A stretch of 64,000 nt of DNA from Sphagnum compactum (Eukaryota; Bryophyta; Sphagnopsida; Sphagnales), in NCBI GenBank assembly GCA_965153455.1, contig OZ234493.1, forward strand, positions 21,256,213 through 21,320,212. Direction: 5' to 3'. Each line of letters begins with the position of its first letter. The first letter of the stretch is position 1. The notes under the pieces were generated by a model. The model did no database searches and was not told where the DNA came from. It worked only from the letters and a program-made list of their open reading frames with translations. Below are positions 1 through 9,800 of this stretch, piece by piece. The translations under genes were made by a program, and so were the position numbers.

Positions 1-425
1 AAGTCCCAAAAGCGAATATAAAATTTGACTTCTACACCAATTAGTCTTGGCAACTTATCAATAACCATACATTTGGCAACATGAATTAATTCATCTTTAA
101 TTAAGGGATCAACCATATTCATGTTCATGGCTAGGCCACATATTAAAGAAAAGTCTTTAACACCTATTATTTGATTGTATGATCAGATTTTAGAGATGGT
201 TGTTCCTTGTATAACTTCCCGTAAAAGTGTATGCACACCCAAGGTAACACCTTTGAGCTCTCCATGATTGAATCATCCTATTTTTTGAGGTGCAACGAAC
301 AAAGATTTGGGTTTCTTTCACACCAAAATAGAAATTTTTTGGACATGGTGTTTCCCTTGTGTCACCATTTAATTTTCATTTCGATTTATTACCCTTCTTG
401 CATTGTTTTCATGAGCTTTTAGCAA
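1..425 (-). pseudogene. Decayed coding remnant, unidentified, running off the window edge
   Basis: Read on the minus strand, this stretch gives a coherent protein-like reading broken by in-frame stops (for example near 190). The longest uninterrupted part contains IIGVKDFSLICGLAMNMN and then KDELIHVAKCMVIDKLPRL. Further upstream, pieces such as GVTLGVHTLLREVIQGTT and KAHENNARRVINRNEN lie in the same frame. I do not recognise the family. The scattered stops and AT-rich setting suggest an old transposable-element or pseudogene reading frame. It continues beyond base 1. Confidence 0.4.
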
Positions 426-429
426 TGTG

Positions 430-2150
430 TGTAGCTTATTAATTTGGGATTGTTCATTAGATTAGAAGAATAGGATTATGAAGTAAATTTTCATCATAAA
501 CTTTCAATATCACGAAATTTCAATAAAATTCATGTAAAAATTGTAAAACAATATGTATGTGCAAAATTCATGGGCTTCAAAGTGTAAAAATGACATAGAA
601 AAAAAAGTTTTTATATAAATGGTGTGTATTTTCTACTTATGATGTTTTGATGTGGAGTATGTACAATTTACATTTCAACTAGATATGTACAATTATCATG
701 ATGTAATTTTGTATAAAATTATGCAATTTTAATGTATTAAATATGAACATTCACGTATGTCATTAAAAAAAAAAGTCTCATGTGTTTGAATATTTAAGAT
801 ATTCAATATGTACAAATATTGTTCATATTGACCATAACATGGGATTCATATAATTTTTTTATGAACCTATGAAAATTTAATTTCACACAAAATTTATACA
901 AACCTACAAAACTTGGTATGTTTGTGATGTGTTTCATCCACTTCCCATCTTAACTAAGTATTCTTTGCTTTGAAAACCTCTGAACATTTTGTACAAGAAA
1001 TTCACATCAACTATAACAAATTATATCCTCTTAAGGCCTATATTTACATAATCTTGTCAACTAACATTCATCTTCTTAATGTTTTGCCTCTTTATGCTAG
1101 TTTCAATTTCTAAAACTCTAAAAATTGGGCAATGATTTGAGTGTGAGTTGTCCCCATGAATTTTGTACTCCATGATGTTGTTCAATTTGATATTAGATAG
1201 TTGCAAAACTTTGAGGGAGTAAACTTTATACAATCAAATGAGGAATATTCTTTGGTCATTTTCCTTATTATTACCCTATGAATAAATGGGACCACTTGTC
1301 TTTGAAAAAAATCCTCCGCTATGATAGTCTTTTTTATTTTTTCACAAAGTTCCTGTTCATAAAGGGGCATCACATGGTTGCATGTAGAAAATTTATTTGT
1401 TGCCACCTCAACCATATTGAAGTCCATAAAAATGGTCCACTTACAATTTTGGAAGAAATTTTGAAACAAATCTCTCCAAATATCACAACATTATTGAGGG
1501 TCACATCACCATTAAAAAGGTTATATAACTTAACCTAAACTACTTTATTGTTTTGGAAATGGCATGCATCTTTGATGAAGGTGTTCGAGTTCTAATGTGT
1601 GAAGATTTCATCCTTCATTTCCTAATTCCAATTGGGGCATTATTATGTTGTTCTCTACTACTAGTTTTTAAATTGAAGTCCTATTGGTCAAAGTTTGAAA
1701 TCTAATTCCTTAGTTGGGACACCTCTAAGTTTGTGTTCTTGAATGAGAAGAAAATCTACTATCAAGGTGTGCATTTCCTAATTTAGCTTTTCAAGTTAAC
1801 AATTACATTTGGGTCATTTAAGCTTCTAACATTATAAGAAAAAATCTTTATATTCATGAAGAAACACTTTTATAAAAAATACAAAATGTTCTTAACCTTA
1901 TATTGGGATAATTCATCTACAAGATATTCCACAAGTCATAGAAACCTCTACTTGATTTTGGGAGGTACTCCTTTGTAGGAGGTGCGTTTTAGAACATGTT
2001 AATGTTTTAGTTTTAAAAATTATATTATTGAATTTTAGGCAGCTATAACTACCCCTTGTCCATGCACATTACAACTAAATGTGGATATCTTGGGAAATCA
2101 AGTTAAAAGATGAAAAAATTGAAAGTTTGATTCAAAATGCACTTGAAAGA
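430..2150. other. AT-rich intergenic sequence with one weak coding-like stretch
   Basis: No gene is supported here. On the plus strand at 1278-1538 an 86-codon open stretch reads plausibly as protein (it contains LNHIEVHKNGPLTILEEI). The minus strand is also open over most of it, so chance cannot be excluded. It may be another fragment of the decayed element at the window edge. Confidence 0.35.
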
Positions 2151-2865
2151 TTGATTGTGTTGTTGTCGTTGCTAGTATGTGTTGTTCAAACAACTACTAT
2201 ATGAAGAATATTGTTGTTCAATTATGTTGTGTTTGTTGCTTAGCTCTATTATTATTCAGCTTAGTTGTTACAACCGCCTAATTCTTATTAATTGATGCTA
2301 CCCAGCTACTATGTTGTTGATGGTCAAATATGTTATGTCGTTGTGTTACTATTAATTTGTTGCTAGTGAGGTATGTGCTACTATTGTGTTGTTGGTGGTG
2401 TTGTTGTTGTTGTGCTATTGCCATTATGTTACTAATGTTGGTTAGGTATGTGCTATTGCCATTGTGTTACTAATGTTGGTTAGGTATATGCTATTAGTGT
2501 GTTGTTGTTGTTGTTGTTCTACTATTGGTCAGGTATGTGTTATTGTCATTGTGTTGTTGCTACTAGTCAAGTATGTGCTACTATTGTGATGCTATCGTTG
2601 TGCTATCGCTATGTTGTTGTTGCTAATAAAGTATGTGTTGTTGCTACTTTACTATTAATCAGGTATGTGCTATTGTGTTGCTATAGCTTTACTACTGGTC
2701 AAGTATGTGTTGTTGTGTTGCTGATGCCACTTTTCTACTGGTTAAATATGTGTTATTGTTGTGTTACTATCGTTATGTTGTTGTCTTACTCTACTACTGG
2801 TCAAATATGTGTTACTGTTGTGTTGCTAGCCAAGTATGTTATGTTATTACTATTGTCGGAAGGAA
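2150..2865. repeat. Degenerate TTG-rich minisatellite field
   Basis: Irregular repeats are built from TTG/TGT trinucleotides and a recurring module like CTACTGGTCAAGTATGTG. A local 39-bp near-perfect duplication starts at about 2411 and 2450. The long open frame at 2499-2948 (mostly Leu, Val, Cys, Tyr) is a by-product of this composition and is not proposed as a gene. Confidence 0.7.
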
Positions 2866-2884
2866 ACATTTCGAATACCTCTTC

Positions 2885-3900
2885 CTCTTTTCTTATAGCT
2901 CCTACCACCTGCACACATTTGAGATTACAAAGGAGAGCAAGACCATGAAAGAAGGAACATCAAAAATTACAAATTGCCTACACACACAAGAGAAGACAAA
3001 GGGGAACAAAATTGGAATAGAAGAAGGCAATGATGAAGAACATGGGGGGGGGGGGGGGTGGGGCAAGTGGGGTTGGACTTTGGCCTTGTTCACCTAAAAA
3101 TAAAGGTGACAATGAAGGAGAAAACGACAACAACCAAGTTATTCGTTATTGCTATCACCTCTTGCACACAAGAAAGGAGAGAGGGGAATAAGATTGTAAG
3201 GGGGGGGGAAACACTAGGAAACAAACACAAATCAAAACCAAGAGCAAAACCACAAAAATGTATGGCAATGGTGAAAAGGGTTTGTTCACCTGAACAAAAA
3301 CATAATGATGAAAAAGAATTTGATGACGACCATTGTTGCTCCCACCTCCTGCACAAAAGAGAGGAGAGAGGGGAGTAAGACCGCAGGGGGAAGCACAAAA
3401 AAATAAACACAAACCAAAACCAAGAGCAAAATCACAAGAGGGTGCAACAATGGTGAAGAGGTTTATTCACTTGAAGAAAAACTCGATGATGATCGCCACT
3501 ACTTTCACCTCTTGCACATAAGAGAAGAAAGAGGGGAGCAAGATCGCAAGGGGGGAAGCACCACAAAACAAAATGTAAACCAAAACTAGGAACAAAAGCA
3601 GAAGAGTTTGCAGTGATTGCAAAAAGGTCTTGTTCACATGAAGAAGATGGCCAAGAGCCAAAAGGTCTTACTCACCTAAAAAAGAAGGCAACGACAATGA
3701 AGAAGGTAACAATGACTATTGCCGCTCCTGCCTCCTACACACAAGAAAGGACAAAAGGGAGTAAGACCATGGGGGGAAGCACCAGAAAACAAGTGCAAGC
3801 CAAAACCAAAAGCAAAACCACAAAAATGTGTGACAATGGTGAAAAGGTCTTGCTCACATAAAGCCGATGCTTGTGAGCTTGCAGCGATGGCACAAATGTG
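2885..3900. repeat. Tandem array of about 165-220 bp units, four to five copies
   Basis: Each unit opens with a motif like CACCTCCTGCACACAAGA, then a purine-rich GGAGAGAGGGGAGTAAGA segment, a poly-G run followed by AAGCAC, a segment like AAACCAAAACCAAGAGCAAAA, and an ending like GGTGAAAAGGTCTTGTTCAC. Good unit starts are near 3149, 3339, 3503 and 3724, with a divergent one near 2895. Unit length varies. Several frames stay open on both strands for 60-106 codons because of the biased composition; none is proposed as a gene. Confidence 0.75.
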
Positions 3901-4009
3901 CGCATACACACAAAACACAAGTTGTTTATAGACGATACTAAACGTGCAAAACCTAAACCCTAAATCATTTACACGAATTTTACACAATCCCAACAAAATA
4001 CATAGGGCT

Positions 4010-4145
4010 GTGTAAGTGTAACTCTAATTTTTTTACACGACTAACGTATAAGTGTAAATTTATAAAATATTTCTTGCACTGTGTGTAAGTGTAAATGATT
4101 TACACTTATAGCTTACACTTACACGATATATACAATGCATATACA
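4010..4145. repeat. Short palindrome-rich segment (GTGTAAGTGTAAA motifs)
   Basis: The motif GTGTAAGTGTAA and its reverse complement recur several times. Around 4087-4107 AAGTGTAAAT faces ATTTACACTT across a one-base centre, followed by GCTTACACTTACAC. This could be a small inverted-repeat element or its remnant, about 550 bp upstream of the coiled-coil gene promoter. Confidence 0.5.
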
Positions 4146-4670
4146 TGCCATATACCCTTTACACGCACAACACTGCCAAAGACCAGCCCAAAAAACCCAA
4201 CCAACAAACAAACAAGAAACAAAGAAGGTGAAAACTGAAGCTTCATTGTCATCCTCCAACCTGTTTTTCATTCATCTCATGCTCTTGCATGCCTATGCAC
4301 ACTCTTTCTTCTCTCTCTTCTCTCTTCTCTCTCTCTCTCTTTGTGATCTCACCCAAGAACCAGCATGGGACTGTAAGAGCATCTCCAGCAGTGTTCAGTA
4401 TGTGACCCTGCAAAACATATATAATATATATATATGTATTTCTCACATCCAAGTTCAGTTATTTACTTTTTCTCAACCTCAGCCATCAAACTATAAAAAC
4501 TGGGAGCTGAAAAAGGAAAGTACACAGGGACTCATGAACTTTTACTTGATCATTGCTGCCTGACCTTTTTTCTTTTCCCATGTTCTCCAGCCTTTTTTCC
4601 AATTCCCTCCTTCCCTGATAAAAACCTAAAAAGGTTTTCGGGGGTTTTTGTTTGTTGGTCCTCTCCCCCT

Positions 4671-4677
4671 TATAAAA
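4671..4677 (+). promoter_or_regulatory. Probable TATA box of the coiled-coil gene
   Basis: The heptamer TATAAAA follows a pyrimidine-rich stretch and lies about 30 bp before a CT-rich leader that ends in a strong splice donor (AAG|GTACGT at 4894). A start site near 4700 is inferred from this spacing. Confidence 0.6.
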
Positions 4678-4699
4678 CTCTAGCAGATCTGTCGGGGCG

Positions 4700-4963
4700 G
4701 AGCTTCAACCACCTCCCCTCTCTCCTTTCTCCTCCTCCTCCTCCTCCTCCTCCTCTCGCTCTCTTCTCCAGCGACAGACAGACAGACAGACGGTTTTGTG
4801 GACGGTGGTGCTTTTTGGTTTCTTCCCTCCTGCCTGCCGTTTTGTTGGTGATCTGTGCTGTCGATCAATCGGAGCTTGAGAAAAAAAAGAAAGGTACGTG
4901 AATGAGTGAGTGAGTGAGTGAGTGCGTGAGTGAACTCGATCGATATTTTGAGAGAGACGGGAA

Positions 4964-5008
<45 letters not shown>

Positions 5009-6705
5009 TGATGTTACATTTTCTTTTTGGTTGTCCCCAACCATCCTGCCCCTCTTTCTTGCATTTTGGGTTCTGGAGATTTTGTTTTTTGAGGTGGGTT
5101 TGTTTCTCTGCCGTTTTTGTACTTCTGAGGCATGCGAGATCCATGATTAGTATTGGGTATTGATCTCTCTCTCTCTGGATTGGGTTTTTCTTTTCTCGTG
5201 TTTGGAGATTGGGGGTACATCAGATCTTGTGAGATTTTGGCGGGGGTTGATTTGATTGTCTCTGATCATTGTATATTTTATGAGAGATTTTTTTTTTGGG
5301 TCATGTTGACGAAAATGGGGTTTTTGGGTATCTGTAGAGATAGGTGGATTTGCGAGAGATTGTTGTCTCTCTTTGCTCATTTTCCGATTTTAAGCAATCA
5401 TGTCGTGCAACATATCTTCTTAGAATTTTTGCGAGAATTTCTTTGTTACTTCTAAGGGGAAAAACAAAAATTAAAAAAAAGCTTTGGCGAAAACGAGAGA
5501 TGGTGAACTGGACTGCTGCAGTCGCATTAGATTGGCGATGGTCTCTGTTACCCAGAACAACAACGGTGTCTGTATCATTTAATACTTTGTAGAATAACAG
5601 GATCTCTGAGCTGATTCTTAGAATTCTTGTTGTGAATTTTGACCAATTTCTCTGGCCTGTGAGAGATCTGATGACTATACTTCTCCTAGCTTGCTGAACC
5701 TGTGCAGAAAATGTTTTTGGAATTTTCTTCTGCAGATTTTTTCTTCTGAAGTGACACTTGATGATGTTGCTCGATTTTCTTCATCTTGTGGGTGTGAGAT
5801 CTGGCATGTAAAAATAGTATGTTGTCTGACCCCGCATATATCTCTGTTCTCTATCATGTCTGGCAGATCTGGAAGATGGGTCTTCTAATGTCACATTTGG
5901 CTGACCAAGGGCTACATGATCTTAAATACAAAGATATGATTGTGGGAAACATATTGGATGCTTCTGAGAGCATCTACATGGTAAGGTGGAAGGGGAGATA
6001 CATTTCTGTTCTTGTGAGAGTTGTTGGTTTCCTTTGGGTAACTAAGGCGAGCCAAGATCTTCTCAAGCCATAGTTTTCCTGTAGATTTTAGTCATATGCT
6101 CAGAAACAGGGTCTGAAATTTATTAGAGTCCAACTAAGATATCAAAACTAGAGCTTTGATTGTCAGTTGTGATGAACATTTTGGCATCATCAGTGGGGAG
6201 GCACGTTGGATCTTGCTAGAGTAGATGAGACTCAAACCTGAACATGCCAGAGATCAGAATGTTTGAAACTGAGGACTTGTTGAGGCTTGGGTTGTATGCA
6301 ATCGAGTTCTATGTGAAGTGTGTTGGACTTATATGGTATGCAGTCATTGTTATGGTCATTGCAGTGGCTCTCATTGACTCCCCTAAGAAATTTTGACTAT
6401 GAGCCCATCCATTGGGGATTAGATAGGGCCAAATCTTTTCTCTCATGTTGAAAAAACTCTTGAGTAACATCGATCTGCAATTCATTTTTTTGGTCATATA
6501 CTTCACACGTACCTTTTTGTAGAGTGGCTGATGATGCATGGATGCAGACAATCTGTTGGTTGATGAGTGATTGGCATATGTACCTCACAGTATTGTTGGT
6601 GGGTGCCTTCTGCTGTGTTGCTCAAATACATACACTACTTTTGAGTAGACCCATTTGTGGGGAACAGACTTATGATACATGTGTGACATGCTTTGCTTGG
6701 TGCAG
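4700..6705 (+). other. 5' untranslated exon 1 and long leader intron of the coiled-coil gene
   Basis: Exon 1 (about 4700-4893) is a CT-rich leader with (CCT)n at 4731-4755. It ends at AAG|GTACGTG. The proposed leader intron spans 4894-6705, with a TGAG tetranucleotide run near 4902-4925 and a CT run at about 4968-5004 near its 5' end, and closes at TTGGTGCAG (AG at 6704-6705). The second leader exon then runs to the start codon at 6823. Long first introns in leaders are common in plant housekeeping genes and often raise expression. Boundaries are inferred from splice signals only. Confidence 0.55.
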
Positions 6706-6822
6706 GTGGCTTCCTGACATTCTGAAGCTGAAAGTGAAGTGAAAAACACCTCAGAGTACCTTTTGGGTGTTGCACCTTGTGCATCAATCTCTGAAAGAAA
6801 GTAAGCATAGTTTGACTTCGAA

Positions 6823-9800
6823 ATGGATAAGCCAAAGAGTAAAGAAAACCTTCGAGCTGCAGGCAAGAAACGAGTATGTGGCATATGAACCCCTTGAACT
6901 TGCAAAAGTTTAGCATCCTTGTGTATGTTGCTTCTTTGCAAGATGCTTTGATTTTCTTTCTTCTTCTTGTGGAAGGCTTAGGCAAAGGGGGCAAATGGTA
7001 GGAGGAAACAGTTGTCTTTGCCCTACAGGTTTTTTGGTCAATTCACGGAGTTAGTTGCATCTGCTGATCTCTTCTTCTTGCACCATCCCAGTTTGACGAA
7101 TATCGCCAAAAGCGTCAACAGAAAGGGAGCTCCAACACCTCAGTGAAGGCTTCTGCTGAAGACGAACAAAGCTCAGAACATCAAACGAGTGACTCTATTT
7201 CAGATACTGATGGTGATGACGCAGCCTCAGCAGGAATTGTCTCAACAGAGGAAGACGACAGTACCCTGACCACAGGATTTGCACTAGAAATTGGCAATCT
7301 TGAATCAACTTCACAGCCAAGGAGGGGCTCTATTGGCAGCAATGGTGATCTCCATGATAGTCAAGAGAGGTCAAGGTGGGGAGCAAGAAATGACGTAGAC
7401 TCGCACAAACAGCCTGATAGTAGGCTGGTGTTATATGAGGCAGATAGTGAGAGGGATGGTTGGAATGTCCCAGGGGGCTCACCCCGAAACTTTTCAGTTG
7501 AATCCACTCAGCTGGATGCAACATGGCGAGCAAGAAAAATGTGTGATAGGGTTGAGAAAAGCGATAGTAATATGCATCAGTGCAATCATGTACATGGTAG
7601 AACAGAGGAGGATTTGAGTTGCTCTTTGAGTGAGGACATGGACAGCAGAGATGGATTGAGTGCAAGGGACACTCCAAAGGGTGTGCTGGATGATATACAA
7701 AGCAACTGCTCAGGTGTTGAGGTAGTCTTCCGATAGCTCCACAAAATCTCCGTCCATTCTCAGCAGTGGTTTCACTATGTAGGTTCTATGTGTTCAGGGT
7801 TCAGGGTTTTAGTTCATCATATGTATGTGTGTCTCAGTCCGGATGTACTCTCTTGATTGTTGTGGGTTCTTATCACATTCCTGAGGACCTCACCCCAAGT
7901 CTAGGCAAAACAAAATCCATGGTTGACAGGAGCTAGTGTGGATGCAGGATGCGAACAGTGGATGCACACAAGAAGATGTGATGGCAGAGTCTAGCAGGAG
8001 CAGTATTACTCCAGATTTCAAACAGTCAGGTCCTGTGGAGTTTTGGGCTTTCAATAAATTTTTGCAACCTGTTGACGGAGATGAAGCTGTAGACAGTGGG
8101 ATGTTATTGACTCAGGAGGAATATCTGGAGCAGGAGCATTTTGCGCTGGTCAATGAGCTGAATAAGTCCCATCGAAAACTTGAAGCAAGTTTGCGAGAAA
8201 AGGGAAATGAGGTAAAAGATTTTATGAGTAAAGTAGGAACACTCAAGGCACAGATGGCGCAATGGCAAACCCATGAGCCGGAACAGGTGCCTCCTCCAAT
8301 GCCAGAAGCCCAACTTGAAGGGTTGGAAAGACCAAAATCACAACTGCAAGGAACAAACCATGACGAAAAATGGAGTGTGGTTGCATGGCCTGAGAACTTG
8401 AGATCACAAACAGAACAAACAGCTGATGTGAGGGAGCAGCTTTTGTCTATAGACGAAGCTTCTGAAGGCAAGGTTGATTGCCTCACCATGGAAATGGCAA
8501 GGCTCCAACAGCAGGTACCTCAGGTCACACGGTACATGTTCTTGGTGTCATGAAATGGGTTGAGCTAGAAAACCATGGATGCATCTTGTGCAAGAAGAAT
8601 GGTGCTAATGTTCCATGCACAAAGACAAGAGACCCATGTCTTTGTCTTTGAGGCTTCGTACTTTCTTCACGTTTGCAGGGTTATGATGCATTTCTCTTTT
8701 TGCCGTGCAGTCTAAAGATGAGGTTGACAGCATGCGGGAGGAAAGATCACAGTTGGTGGCTCAGCTTCAGACAGCTCTGGAGCAAATACAAGCAGTGACT
8801 GAACGTGAAGCCCTTCTTGCATCTGAATTGAAAGGGCTTCAAGAGAACAAAGACCATGAAAAGGCTATGTTTGCTTCAGAGATGTGGAATTTGCCACCAC
8901 TGCAAGACTCAGGGGAAGAAGGTACTTTGCTGGCAACCAGTGTCAATCCTCCACCCTCACAGTTGAAGAAGGTTGCTGTGCTTCGTGAAGAGGTAGGGTT
9001 AGCCAGTGAGGTTGACAAATTGGTTGCAACTGAATGCAAGGAGCATGCTGAAGGCTTGGGTGATGAAAAGAAGCAGCTTGAGACTCTGTCTGTGATGGAT
9101 GGTTTGAGGCAACATGTCCAAAGGCAAGAGGAGAAGAAAACACAGCACGCAACTTCACTTTGTGAATCTTGCCAATCACTGCAAGAAGACTCGGTAGCTG
9201 AAGCTTCACCGGCAGATGTGACTGACATGAGAGAAGAAGAAATAGTGCAACAGGATCTGCAGAGGTTGGATATCAAAATTGGAAACACAGAAGAATCACA
9301 GGAGGAGGAGGAGAAGGAGGAGAAGGATGAGGAAGTAACTGACTCCTTCAGCAAGGTCATGAAGCTTCAGCAGCAGCTAAAGGAGCTGGAAGAAGAAAAT
9401 GCAAACTTGGCCAGCAGATTGCAAGCAGCAGAACAGCTGCTAAAGGTACACAGTGATGAGAATGAACAGTTAAGGAATCAGTTAGAAACCATTCTACAAG
9501 AGCAAAAGATGAGGGAGGTAGAGATTTCCAGTGAGCTTCGAACATGGAAGGAACATGCTGATAGTCTTGAGGTTGAGAAGCTTAGAAATCTTTCTGTCAT
9601 AGAGGAATCCTATCAACATCTGCAGAGACTGGAAGAGGAGAACAAGGAGCTAGCAACCGGCAGCGGTGAATGTGCTCAGTCACTGCAAGCTGCATTGCAA
9701 GAGATTACACAACTGGCAAATGAAGTAGACAAGCTGGAGCAGGAGAAAGATTTGCAGATAGGGAAGACATGGGTGCAGGCAGCAGAACTTCAGAAAGCTC

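Noticed and set aside
2499-2948. 149-codon plus-strand open frame
   Set aside because: It is composed of Leu/Val/Cys/Tyr from TTG-type repeats, with no motif and several frames open at once.
7330-7677. 115-codon minus-strand open frame
   Set aside because: It is a shadow of the second coding exon of the coiled-coil gene.
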